Below, piece by piece: positions 15,138 to 23,023 of a DNA stretch of 64,000 nucleotides. The notes under the pieces were generated by a model. That model was not told the origin of the DNA. It made no database searches and saw nothing but the letters and a program-made list of their open reading frames with translations. The stretch is from NCBI GenBank assembly GCA_044375555.1, contig JBILML010000002.1, positions 82,679-146,678 on the forward strand, read 5' to 3'. Position 1 is the first letter of the stretch. Each line of letters begins with the position of its first letter. Source of the DNA: UBA967 sp044375555 (GTDB taxonomy: Bacteria; Verrucomicrobiota; Verrucomicrobiia; Chthoniobacterales; Terrimicrobiaceae). Made by a program: the position numbers and the translations under genes.

Positions 15138-16111
15138 TTGCATCCCCAACTATTTCAGAAATCGCGGAGCGGCTTGAAATCCCGCAGTTGTGGCAAATTC
15201 TTTCTCTTCCGGGAAAATCTGGAAAGTGCGTTTGCTCTCCATTCCGCGAGGATTCGAGTCCGAGTTTTAGCGTTTATGAGCAGTCGGGCCGATGGAGATT
15301 CCGAGACCATGCCACGGCAGAACATGGCGATGCGCTGGATTTTGTAAGACTGGCGCGGGGCTGCGATGCGGCAGAGGCTTTGCGGTGGGCGAGGGCATTC
15401 CTCGGCCTGCCTGAAAAAACTCACTCGGCCCCTGAAGAGAAAAAACGCTGGATTCCAGATCTGCGTCCCGGCACGGGTGCGGAGATGAATGCTCTTGGCG
15501 AGCGTCGAGGGTTTGGGATCGAAGCTCAACGGGAGGCGACAAGTCGCGGATTCTTCGGATTCACGGAGTTTGCTGCGGCGAGTTGCTGGGCCGTGCGAGA
15601 TTGTCGGCGGCAGTTAATGGAGTTTCGGCGGCTGGATGGCCGGTATTTCGAGGCTTACAAGAATCTGCCCGCCCGCAAGTCGCATTGCATAGGCTCTGGG
15701 AAATCATGGCCGCTTGGCATTGAAGAAGCTGAAGGCTTTCAGAAAGTCGCCCTGCTGGAAGGCGCGGCGGATTTCATAGCGGTCTTCAACTTCCTTGTGG
15801 CAGAGGGAAAGGAAAAGTCTGTCGCCCCCCTCGCCATGCTTGGGGCGGCGAACCATCGCATTGCGGATGAAGCTCTGCGGCGGCTCGCCGGGAAACAGGT
15901 GGTGTTGTATCCGCATCGTGATGATGCAGGGCGGCTCGCCGCCCGTGAGTGGGCGCGGCAGCTTCACGCTGCAGGCGCGAAAGTTTCTGCATTCGATCTC
16001 AGCGGATGCGTGAAAGTGGATGGCACAGACGGCAAGGACTTGGCTGATGTTTGCCTGATCTCGCCGGACACTTTCGAGAGGGAGCGCAAATTCTGGGAGG
16101 TGTTGCCATGA
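15134..16111 (+). CDS. primase-like protein with CHC2-type and TOPRIM domains
   Basis: 325 aa. The N-terminal part has CVCSPFREDSSPSFSV (Cys32, Cys34) and then WRFRDHATAEHGDALDFV. This is the degenerate form of the DnaG CHC2 zinc-finger domain, in which the second cysteine pair is replaced by Asp-His, as seen in plasmid and satellite primases. The TOPRIM core follows, with E209 and D213 in LLEGAADF and D263/D264 in YPHRDDAG. It should make primers for replication of the element. It overlaps the ATPase gene by 4 bases, so primase and helicase would be made together. Confidence 0.85.
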   Translation: MIASPTISEIAERLEIPQLWQILSLPGKSGKCVCSPFREDSSPSFSVYEQSGRWRFRDHATAEHGDALDFVRLARGCDAAEALRWARAFLGLPEKTHSAPEEKKRWIPDLRPGTGAEMNALGERRGFGIEAQREATSRGFFGFTEFAAASCWAVRDCRRQLMEFRRLDGRYFEAYKNLPARKSHCIGSGKSWPLGIEEAEGFQKVALLEGAADFIAVFNFLVAEGKEKSVAPLAMLGAANHRIADEALRRLAGKQVVLYPHRDDAGRLAAREWARQLHAAGAKVSAFDLSGCVKVDGTDGKDLADVCLISPDTFERERKFWEVLP

Positions 16112-17280
16112 GCGCGGGCTTTTATGATCCGCTGGCAGAGGCTCCCGGCGTGGAAGCTGAAAATCCGGCCAAGGTGGAGGCATTGCGTCCGCCCGTGGAA
16201 GAACAAGCCCCCAAGGGCCGTGAAAAGCGGAAACCTCTGATCGAGTTCCTGCGGCCAAGTGAAATCGCGGCCTATGTCGCCCCTCCGAATCATTACCTTG
16301 TCGGCGATTCCCTGATCCAGCGTGGAGCAATGACGATTTTTGCAGGGCCGGGAGGCGTGGGCAAAAGTCGCGCCGTCTTTCAACTGGCCGTTGCAGCGGC
16401 TCGCGGAGAATCAAGCTGGATGGGCTTCCCGATACACTTTGGCTTTAAGACCATGGTGATCCAAAGTGAGAATGGACTGCCCCGGTTATCGAAGGATTTC
16501 ATCAAACTCGGTGATCCTGCGGGGCTGGATGGGCGGCTTCTTGTGTCGGCCCCGCCTGATGCCATGCTCGCGATGAAGAATCCGCACTTCCGCGCGGATG
16601 TCGTGGCGGCGGCAAAAGAGTTCGGGCCTGACCTGATCGTGTGTGATCCGCTCAACTCCATGGTTTCCGATAGTCAGGAGAGGGACATCATCGAGCTTCT
16701 AACCTACTTGCGGCAGGTGATCGCGGAGACCGGAACGAACCCGGCTCTCATGGTTGTCCATCACTTGAGGAAGCCCCGCGATGGTGACAAACACAAAGGC
16801 CGTGCGATGGCTAATCTCCTTGCGGGAAGTTATGTCATCACCAGTTCCGCTCGCGCTGTCCTCGCGCTACAGGCCGCAACGGATGCCGAGGACGATCCCC
16901 ATGTGGTTTTGACAGTCGCCAAGTGCAACGATGGCGCAATGCCTCCCCGTTCAGCCTGGAGGCGGACTGATGGTGGATTCTTTTCTCCCTGCGACGATTT
17001 TAATTGGGAGGCATTCGACGGGCAAAGTGGCCCCGTGGCAAAAATCCGTGAGGAGCATATTTTCAAGGTGTTCGCCAACGGCTCGCGGGGAATGTCGCTC
17101 GCGGCGGCGGCAAAAGAACTGCAGCGCATCACGGAATCAGGCCGCTCGGCAGCATACAACGCACTTGATCCGCGCAAAGGCCGCTTCGCAACGCTCCTCG
17201 AGGAGGACTTGCTTGAAGGCACTCTGCGGCTTTCGGCAGAGGGCAAGCGGCAGGCACTCGCGGAGGATGAGGAAGATTGA
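16108..17280 (+). CDS. RepA-like hexameric ATPase/helicase (AAA_25 type)
   Basis: 390 aa from ATG 16108, overlapping the primase stop (ATGA). Walker A is GPGGVGKS (80-87) and Walker B is DLIVCDPL (D180). MVVHHLRKPRDG matches the conserved His/Arg strand of RSF1010 RepA/DnaB-like RecA-fold ATPases. The C-terminal ~90 residues (FKVFANGSRGMSLAAAAKEL) look like a winged helix. With the primase it forms a two-gene initiation module. The repeat-rich segment just downstream is the best candidate for its origin. Confidence 0.87.
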   Translation: MSAGFYDPLAEAPGVEAENPAKVEALRPPVEEQAPKGREKRKPLIEFLRPSEIAAYVAPPNHYLVGDSLIQRGAMTIFAGPGGVGKSRAVFQLAVAAARGESSWMGFPIHFGFKTMVIQSENGLPRLSKDFIKLGDPAGLDGRLLVSAPPDAMLAMKNPHFRADVVAAAKEFGPDLIVCDPLNSMVSDSQERDIIELLTYLRQVIAETGTNPALMVVHHLRKPRDGDKHKGRAMANLLAGSYVITSSARAVLALQAATDAEDDPHVVLTVAKCNDGAMPPRSAWRRTDGGFFSPCDDFNWEAFDGQSGPVAKIREEHIFKVFANGSRGMSLAAAAKELQRITESGRSAAYNALDPRKGRFATLLEEDLLEGTLRLSAEGKRQALAEDEED

Positions 17281-17539
17281 TCGTCCATCCGGGAGGGTTC
17301 CCATAGGTGGAGAGGTGGACGGACGGACAACGCCAATGACGCCATAAACAGAAAAGCCGCCAATGCTCGCCAAGAAAGGCGCGGGGATTGGCGGCATTGC
17401 GTCCGGGCGGGCGGAAGGGTGGATGGAAGCCGGTTTATCATTCCCGAAAATAAATGATGCACGAAGTTGGGCGCGGTCTGCCGTGCCTTAATGAGTTCAC
17501 CCCATAGCTGTCTGTCTATGCCTGTAGGAGTATGATGGA
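17281..17539. other. noncoding GGACGG-rich segment, candidate replication origin
   Basis: Directly after the ATPase gene come CGTCCATCCGG and GGTGGACGGACGGACAAC (17313-17330), then the first copy of a 29-bp repeat. Similar GTCCGTCC/GGACGG words cluster at 13047-13113 and 13270-13320. Repeated short words beside a primase-helicase gene pair fit an iteron-type origin, but no function is shown. Confidence 0.35.
17399..17427. repeat. 29-bp direct repeat, copy 1
   Basis: Starts GCGTCCGGGCGGGCGGAAGG and is identical over 29 bases to 17838-17866. The two copies bracket one small gene. Confidence 0.9.
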
Positions 17540-17836
17540 ATGAGGTATTTTCGGATTAGTGCTACTGAAACATTTGAGGCTCCCGACAGCGCATCCATTG
17601 TTGATAATCCAGAGGGTGGGCTTTGTGTTCAGGCTGACGGATCATATTGGGAACCTGCTATCATCTGGATGCGCTATGAGGGGCCTTCAACCCCTCTTGT
17701 TGCTGGTGCGTCCGAGGGATTTGGATCGTGGACTCAAGATGATGATGGGCCTTCGGACTTCGTGACTATTTCAGCGGATTCAGATTTCAGCATGATCTCT
17801 GAACAAGAAGCCTATTCTTTCATGGGCGAAGATTAG
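17540..17836 (+). CDS. 98-aa acidic protein between direct repeats, unknown function
   Basis: The protein starts MRYFRISATETFEAPDSASI and is rich in Asp, Glu and Ser with few basic residues (pI clearly acidic). No family is recognised. It is bracketed by perfect 29-bp repeats (17399 and 17838) and has a different base composition from the replication genes, so it may be a small cargo cassette of the element. An acidic, compact protein in a mobile element could be a DNA mimic or anti-defence factor, but that is speculation. Confidence 0.6.
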   Translation: MRYFRISATETFEAPDSASIVDNPEGGLCVQADGSYWEPAIIWMRYEGPSTPLVAGASEGFGSWTQDDDGPSDFVTISADSDFSMISEQEAYSFMGED

Positions 17837-17837
17837 C

Positions 17838-17866
17838 GCGTCCGGGCGGGCGGAAGGGTGGATGGA
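17838..17866. repeat. 29-bp direct repeat, copy 2
   Basis: Identical to 17399-17427 and begins one base after the stop codon of the 98-aa gene. The following ~360 bp (17867-18226) hold no convincing gene; they become AT-rich just before the serine recombinase, so a promoter may lie there. Confidence 0.9.
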
Positions 17867-18226
17867 GGAGGATTTCGGCATCCACAAAAGAAGTGAAGCT
17901 CGCAGGGCGATTGGTGTCGGTTGCTTTAGAAGCCTTGCCGAACACCCCGATTGCGAGCTTCAACCCAAGGTTCGATCAGAGTCCCGCAGGATTCAAGCCC
18001 CGTAGAGCAGCACAAAAAGAAATGGCGGATGCCTGCCAGCGTTCGGGCTTCTGTTCCTTCTGGCAATATCGGTTCAAAGGAGCGCGGGCCGAATCAAAAG
18101 GGCGCGGGCGGGTGCATAAAAAACATCCCCGAAAAATCGGGTTCTCTCCCCTACGCAAAGCCTCACCAAAAATACTGCATAAAAAACTATTGATTTTTAT
18201 TCAGTCCGTGGCATCATGGTTTTGCC

Positions 18227-18823
18227 ATGAAGAAAAAAATCTACATCTACGCACGGGTTAGCACAGACAAGCAGACCACGGAAAGCCAAGTCGCGGAGCT
18301 TCGCGCATACTGCGAACGCCGGGGCTGGGAGAACCCTACACTGATCGAGGACACAGCAAGCGGGGCAAGCTCATCGCGAAGCGGCTTGGACGAGTTGATG
18401 AATCTGATTCGCCGGGGCAAGGTGGATGCGGTTCTCGCCTTCAAGCTGGATCGCCTTGGTCGTTCTTTGCAGCACCTCGCGCAGATCATTAACGAGATGA
18501 TGAATCACAGGGTCGCGCTGATCATTCCCGGCCAAGGCATCGACACTTCAAACGACAACCCCGCTGCCAAGCTGCAGCTTTCAATCCTTGGGGCTGTTGC
18601 CGAGTTTGAGCGCGAAGTGATCAAGGATCGAGTGAATGCCGGACTCACAAGGGCCAAGGCAAAGGGCGTGAAGCTTGGTCGCCCTACTACCCTCGCCACG
18701 CACAAAGCCGAGGCTCTGCGGCTCTCCAACGAGGGGCTAAGCGGAAGGCAGATCGCCGCAAAGATAGGTGTTCCCGTGGGGTCTGTCTTTCACCTGCTCA
18801 AACAAGCCAAGGCAGCAGCGTAG
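18227..18823 (+). CDS. small serine recombinase (resolvase/invertase family)
   Basis: 198 aa. The N-terminal catalytic domain carries IYARVSTDKQ with nucleophile S12 and R10, then FKLDRLGRSLQHL and the long E-helix (AAKLQLSILGAVAEFEREVI). The C-terminal ~45 residues are a Hin-type HTH (LSNEGLSGRQIAAKIGVPVG). The size fits resolvases and invertases rather than large serine integrases. It may resolve element dimers or invert or excise a segment; the 29-bp repeats are possible substrates. Confidence 0.93.
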   Translation: MKKKIYIYARVSTDKQTTESQVAELRAYCERRGWENPTLIEDTASGASSSRSGLDELMNLIRRGKVDAVLAFKLDRLGRSLQHLAQIINEMMNHRVALIIPGQGIDTSNDNPAAKLQLSILGAVAEFEREVIKDRVNAGLTRAKAKGVKLGRPTTLATHKAEALRLSNEGLSGRQIAAKIGVPVGSVFHLLKQAKAAA

Positions 18824-19254
18824 TAGTCGAGGCGTCCAGCTTTGCGGCGTGGCAAGGTGATATGCAGGCTCACGCCTGCTCGCCTTGCCTGCTGTCACCC
18901 TACTAACAGGCAAGCTGTGAAACTTTCGGATAGAGGGGCGCGAGTCGCGAGGTTGCGGCGAGTAGGAAACTCCCTCGAAATTGATGCGGCCCTTTTACTC
19001 TTCAGGCATCTTGGATCGAGCAACGGAGGGGGGAGGGGGTCTGGAAAATTGCACCCCTCCCCATTAACCATACTGGTTTGGACGCTCGGAAAATTTTTTG
19101 CAAAGAGGGTTGCCGTTGCCAAAAAATCCCCAAAAGGAAAGCAGAGCCAACGACACAAACAAATCTCCGCAAGTGTTGGCGAGGCATAATGGGCGTGTTC
19201 CCGTTTATGTTCCCGTCTACCCTTTTCATTTTCATAAACCACTCTCTGATAGAG
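18824..19254. other. noncoding right end of the element
   Basis: About 430 bp without a credible gene. It contains a G-rich/C-rich hairpin (a GGGGAGGGG arm near 19027 and its complement CCCCTCCCC near 19058) and the second arm-site block at 19195-19216. An ORF at 18842-19189 has no family-like features. Confidence 0.6.
19195..19216. promoter_or_regulatory. candidate integrase arm-type sites, ssrA-proximal end
   Basis: Same 22-base block as 11394-11415, with TGTTCCCGT at 19196-19204 and 19208-19216, 41 bp inside the core repeat. Confidence 0.65.
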
Positions 19255-19610
19255 TGGTGGAGGCGACGGGAGTCGAACCCGTGTCCTTCAAACGATCCAC
19301 ACAACCTTCTACATGTTTAGACGGTCTTTAATCTCGGAGAAGGCGGGCGAACCGTCACGCGTCCCTCTCCAGAGCGTCCACGAAATCGATTCATCCGGGG
19401 TAGCGGTCGCTCCATCCCAGACCAGCCTGCTGTCGTCGCATTCCGGACCAGCAGGCGTCATCCGGAATGCGTCGCAGCTCAATTAGGCCGCGAGAGCGAG
19501 ATCTTCGTAATCTGCATTTATTTGTTTGATCCGATTTTTTACGAGGCCAACGAATCATCCTCGACATGCAGGCCGGGCTTCACACTCAAAGTCGAAACCA
19601 TTACGCCCCC
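19255..19610 (-). ncRNA. ssrA: tmRNA (transfer-messenger RNA)
   Basis: The 5' end GGGGGCGTAATGGTTTCGAC (from 19610) pairs with the 3' end CGCCTCC plus ACCA (to 19255) over 7 bp including the G3-U pair needed for alanylation. The T-arm GTTCGACTCCC is present. An internal tag frame at 19515-19483 encodes ADYEDLALAA and a TAA stop, ending with the LAA degradation signal. It rescues stalled ribosomes by trans-translation with SmpB. The 3' 27 bases serve as attachment site for the adjacent element. The encoded CCA lies outside the repeated core, so it was contributed by the element side. Confidence 0.96.
19258..19284. repeat. attachment core inside ssrA
   Basis: 27 bases of the tmRNA 3' end, repeated perfectly at 11272-11298. 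This is the junction that restores a full tmRNA gene. Confidence 0.95.
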
Positions 19611-19677
19611 TTATTTAGGTGAGAGGAAACTAAGCCCCTTCTTGAGAAATGCAAGCCGACCTCCACAGGGTGGCTTC

Positions 19678-20208
19678 TCAATTCTGGCGGGGGTCTTCGG
19701 GCGCGTCCGAGAGGAGATGAAAAAATGGCCCCGAGGCGCGCATGATATTTTTCCACGCCGTATCGGGGTTTTTCATTTCGATCAACTCCCGCGTGGGAGT
19801 CAGAAGCAGCCAGGCATTCTGCTCGAGTTCCTGCTCGAGTTGACCGACCGACCAGCCGGAGTAGCCGGCGAACAGGCGAAGCCCATCTTCCCAACCGCGT
19901 CGCGACTCATCTTCTTCGCCGCCATTGAACGCGCGGAATGCCACCATGCTCGGATTTTCGCGCCATTGCAGGCTCGCGAGCAGCATTTTTCCGGCCTCCA
20001 CCGGACCACCAAAATACGCGGGAGCTTTTGGCCCGCCATCCGCCTCGAACGGGATCGGGCGGTTCAGCACAAATCCCGTCGCACCCTCCTCCGGGATATG
20101 TTGGGACAAAAAAATAATCGATCTGCGGAAATTCGGATCCCGCAGGTCGGGATGCGCCACAAGGAGCGACCCCGTCAAATTCTCGCCGACTTTCATGATC
20201 CGACCCAT
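19678..20208 (-). CDS. AlgH/YqgE (UPF0301) family protein
   Basis: 176 aa from ATG 20208, preceded by GAGG; an ATG at 20196 is an alternative. It has the family start GSLLVAHPDLRDPNFRRSII, then EEGATGFVLNRP and the C-terminal GYSGWSVGQLEQELEQNAWL. The function of this family is not settled; some members affect transcription of alginate or other genes. It lies directly upstream of ssrA on the same strand. Confidence 0.92.
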   Translation of the reverse strand: MGRIMKVGENLTGSLLVAHPDLRDPNFRRSIIFLSQHIPEEGATGFVLNRPIPFEADGGPKAPAYFGGPVEAGKMLLASLQWRENPSMVAFRAFNGGEEDESRRGWEDGLRLFAGYSGWSVGQLEQELEQNAWLLLTPTRELIEMKNPDTAWKNIMRASGPFFHLLSDAPEDPRQN

Positions 20209-20246
20209 AGCACAAACCTCATCCGGATGTGGCGAAAGAATTCGGT

Positions 20247-21386
20247 TCAATAATAGAGCGCGCGGACGAGGGACTGACACCGCTCGTGGGGAAGCACGCC
20301 GAGTTCCATTTGGTTCATCACATAGGCGAAGCCCAGGCGGCGGGTGGGGTCGGCGAAGGCCAGGCTCCCGCCCGCTCCGGCATGGCCGAACGCCGAGGTC
20401 GAGGGCCCCAGCATCGCACGGATTTTCCTGCCGTCGGCGTCGATCGGATCGCGGGTGAAGCCCGCCGAAAATGCCATCTCGCGCTGAAGCACGGGGTCGA
20501 ATCCCTGGGCGGCGGGGGCGGCGATCCAAGCGAGGATTTCGGGATCCAAAAACTCCCTGCCCTGCCATGTGCCTCCATTCGCCAGCATCGCAAAAAATTT
20601 CGCCAACGCCCGCGCTGAGCCAATGCCTCCCATCGCGGGGAGTGAGGCGGAGCGGACTTGTGGGGCATTCATCGCCGAGGCTGCCGCGAGGCCTGCGGGA
20701 CTCGCGAAGGCGCGACGCGTGGGAGAGCTGGGATCGGCGAAGGCTTTGATAAAAAGCTCATCGGCTTTCGCGGGCGGACCTGGCTTGGGAGCCAGCATGG
20801 TCGCCACGCGGTGGTGCTCGATTTCGGGAAGACCAATCCAGAAATCCAGCCCGAGCGGTTCGGCAAAAACTCTCCGCCAGCGCGCTCCTAGGCTTTCCCC
20901 GCCAGCCAGACGCCGGACGATTTCATCGAGGAGAAATCCAAAAACCCTCGGGGCGTAGGCTGGGCCAGCATTTGGTGGAATTTGTGGGCACTGAACCTCG
21001 ATGGCCCGAACCACACTTTCGTGATCCAGAAGATTAGCCGAGGGATCGTCCAAAGCGAAAAGCCCCGAGCGATGCGTCATCACTTGCCCGAGCGTGAGGA
21101 GTTCCTTCCCGGATTGCGCGAACTCCGGCCAAAACTCCGCGACCGTCGTTTCCAAATCCAATCCTGCGGCATGAATCGCGTGGAGCGCGCAGGCACTGGC
21201 CGGGGCTTTCGTTGCGGACCAGACCAGAACGAGGGTCGAATCCTCCCAAGGTTCGCTTCGTGCGGCATCGCGAAAACCGCCCTGAAGGGAAAGAACCTCC
21301 TCGCCGTCCTCGAAAACACACACCGCCGCGCCAACCTCGCGGCCCTCCTGGAAATTTCGGCGGAACGCCTCCTCGACGGCCCTCAC
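20247..21386 (-). CDS. serine hydrolase of the beta-lactamase/EstB family
   Basis: 379 aa without a signal peptide. SATK (in VWSATKAPAS) is the S-x-x-K nucleophile motif. YAPR replaces the Y-x-N motif, and HAGAGGSLAFADP gives the third H/K-x-G-like motif. The gene resembles cytoplasmic class C-like esterases rather than true beta-lactamases. Its start overlaps the TPR gene stop by 4 bases (ATGA). The substrate is unknown. Confidence 0.88.
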   Translation of the reverse strand: MRAVEEAFRRNFQEGREVGAAVCVFEDGEEVLSLQGGFRDAARSEPWEDSTLVLVWSATKAPASACALHAIHAAGLDLETTVAEFWPEFAQSGKELLTLGQVMTHRSGLFALDDPSANLLDHESVVRAIEVQCPQIPPNAGPAYAPRVFGFLLDEIVRRLAGGESLGARWRRVFAEPLGLDFWIGLPEIEHHRVATMLAPKPGPPAKADELFIKAFADPSSPTRRAFASPAGLAAASAMNAPQVRSASLPAMGGIGSARALAKFFAMLANGGTWQGREFLDPEILAWIAAPAAQGFDPVLQREMAFSAGFTRDPIDADGRKIRAMLGPSTSAFGHAGAGGSLAFADPTRRLGFAYVMNQMELGVLPHERCQSLVRALYY

Positions 21387-21850
21387 AGCTCCTTGTGCAG
21401 CGAGAGGAGGTCCGGATCGAGTCTCGCGATCTCGCGGAATTTCTCATCCATCGCGAAGCTCGTCTGCGCGTAGTCGCGCGCGGCGTTGATATCGCCTAGC
21501 ACGGCGGAGTAGCAGGCGAGGTTGTAAAAATAAGTCGCCTCGTCCTCGAGGATCGCCGGGGCGCTGAGAAGCAGGTCGCGCGCCTCGGCGGTGCGGCCAT
21601 TTTCGTGGAGGCAAAATGCCCCGTGGATGTAGCCCGCCACGCCATCGGGATACAATTCGCGCAACCTCCGGCACAACGCCAGCGCGTCATCCCAAGCGCG
21701 GGTTTTCATCAAAATAAAAAGCCGCATTTGGAGCACAGGCTCGAACTCGCAATACTCGGGGCCGAGGGCGTCCAACTCCGCCAGGGCGTCCACAGGCATA
21801 TCGAGTTCGATGTAGCCTTGAGCTGCAAGCAGAGTCCGGTCGAGTGACAT
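21383..21850 (-). CDS. small TPR-repeat protein
   Basis: 155 aa from ATG 21850. Helical pairs such as ALAELDALGPEYCEFEP, ALALCRRLRELYPDG and AYIHGAFCLHENGRTAEA show at least three tetratricopeptide repeats. It is coupled to the hydrolase gene downstream, and likely acts as a protein-protein adaptor. There is no signal peptide, so it is cytoplasmic. Confidence 0.8.
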   Translation of the reverse strand: MSLDRTLLAAQGYIELDMPVDALAELDALGPEYCEFEPVLQMRLFILMKTRAWDDALALCRRLRELYPDGVAGYIHGAFCLHENGRTAEARDLLLSAPAILEDEATYFYNLACYSAVLGDINAARDYAQTSFAMDEKFREIARLDPDLLSLHKEL

Positions 21851-21949
21851 GGGGCGGAAAATACCGGTCGTGGCTTGTTTTTCAACCGCCATGTTCTGAA
21901 CTCCGCGAGCTTCTTGCCAGCGGCGAGGCAAGAGGTAAGTTCGGCGGCC

Positions 21950-22966
21950 ATGATGTTGACCAGCCGGGCCAAACGCATCGCCCCCGGAGCCGCAGCCCTC
22001 GTGCTGTTTCTCATGGCGTTTCTTGGAGTGCGTCACGAACGCCAGCGACCCGCTCCCACGGCCGATCAGGAGATTCTCCCCGCCCCGGTTTCTGTGGAGG
22101 TGGGATACGATCGACTCGCGCGGATCAAAAAATATCCCGCCGAAATCCAGCCATGGATCGATGCGGAGATCCGTTGCGGCGTGGCGGGATTGGTGTTGGG
22201 AAAATTGGTCGAGCCGGGAGCCATAGTGAAAAAAGGCGACCCGTTGATTCGCATGGATGAGACCGGCGCGCGCAATGCGGCGGATGCCGAGTTGGCTCGG
22301 CATAGCGAGGCTTCGGGGTTGTTGGTAGAAACCGAGCGGCTCCAAAAAACCGGCACCGTTGGGCCGACGGCCCTGGAGGCTTCCCTGGCGGAAGTGCGTG
22401 GGAGTCGCGGCCGGCTCGACCGGGCGAGGGAGCTTTTGGCCCGACACACGGTTCGCGCGCCAATCAGCGGCGTCTTAACCATTTTGAGTGCGAAGGCGGG
22501 GGACACCGTGGAGTTGAATCAACTGATCGGCGTCGTGGCGGATGTCGAAAAACTCCGGGTTTTCATTCATGTCCCCAAGGCGGAGGCAGGTTTTTTCAAG
22601 CCGGGCGAACGCTTTCTCCTCCGCATGGGCCGCGAGACCCATCGACCTGAAATCCTCTTCGTCCACCCCACTGCAGATCCGCAAACCGGCCTCATCAAAA
22701 TCGAAGCCGTCCTCAACAACCCCAACCGCGATATTTCCGCCAAAACTCCATCCACGGTGGAAATCGAAACCGAGGCTTTCCCCGCCGGCCCGGTCGTCCC
22801 GGCGCAGGCGGTGCGGTTTACCGAAAACGGAACGATCGTCCTCCGCGAGGAAAAGGGAAACCCCGTGCCGATCCCTGTGCGGGTCGGCTCCGAGATCGAC
22901 GGTTGGTATCCCGTTCTGGAAGGGCTCCAAGCCGGCGAGCGGGTTTTTATCGAAGGGCTGCCGTAA
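21950..22966 (+). CDS. efflux RND-type periplasmic adaptor (membrane fusion protein)
   Basis: 338 aa from ATG 21950 (21953 possible). An N-terminal membrane anchor (about 12-30) is followed by a lipoyl-like half (VAGLVLGKLVEPGAIVKKGD), a short alpha-hairpin (about 110-170), the second lipoyl half (VRAPISGVLTILSAKAGDTV) and a beta-barrel. Such proteins bridge an inner-membrane pump and an outer-membrane channel. No RND pump or TolC gene is adjacent, so it is an orphan and its partner must be elsewhere. It is transcribed divergently from the TPR gene. Confidence 0.85.
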   Translation: MMLTSRAKRIAPGAAALVLFLMAFLGVRHERQRPAPTADQEILPAPVSVEVGYDRLARIKKYPAEIQPWIDAEIRCGVAGLVLGKLVEPGAIVKKGDPLIRMDETGARNAADAELARHSEASGLLVETERLQKTGTVGPTALEASLAEVRGSRGRLDRARELLARHTVRAPISGVLTILSAKAGDTVELNQLIGVVADVEKLRVFIHVPKAEAGFFKPGERFLLRMGRETHRPEILFVHPTADPQTGLIKIEAVLNNPNRDISAKTPSTVEIETEAFPAGPVVPAQAVRFTENGTIVLREEKGNPVPIPVRVGSEIDGWYPVLEGLQAGERVFIEGLP

Positions 22967-23023
22967 TAACGGCCCGCTCAAAAACGAGCCTCGGCCACCA
23001 TATTTTTCCCACGGATTTTGGGT

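Larger units (their letters stand above)
11272..19284. mobile_element. integrative element inserted in ssrA, about 8 kb
   Basis: The segment is bounded by the 27-bp ssrA-derived direct repeat. It encodes, in order, an excisionase-like HTH, a tyrosine integrase, an unknown 350-aa protein, an AlpA-like small protein, a coupled 87-aa ORF, a CHC2/TOPRIM primase-like protein, a RepA-like ATPase, a 98-aa ORF and a serine recombinase, all on the plus strand. Flanking chromosomal genes are all minus strand. There are no relaxase, coupling protein, capsid, terminase or portal genes. The layout integrase-regulator-primase-ATPase resembles phage satellites or integrative mobilizable replicons. Its own replication is inferred, not shown. 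Confidence 0.9.

Noticed and set aside
17893..18261. 122-aa frame with GTG start before the serine recombinase
   Set aside because: It overlaps the recombinase start, is basic and Arg/Lys/Ser-rich without any fold-like pattern, and has no ribosome site.
18842..19189. 115-aa frame at the right end of the element
   Set aside because: The composition is not protein-like, and it lies over a G-rich hairpin and next to arm sites. Noncoding is more likely.
20247..21386. True class C beta-lactamase
   Set aside because: There is no signal peptide, and the Y-x-N motif is replaced by YAP, so an esterase-like cytoplasmic hydrolase is more likely.
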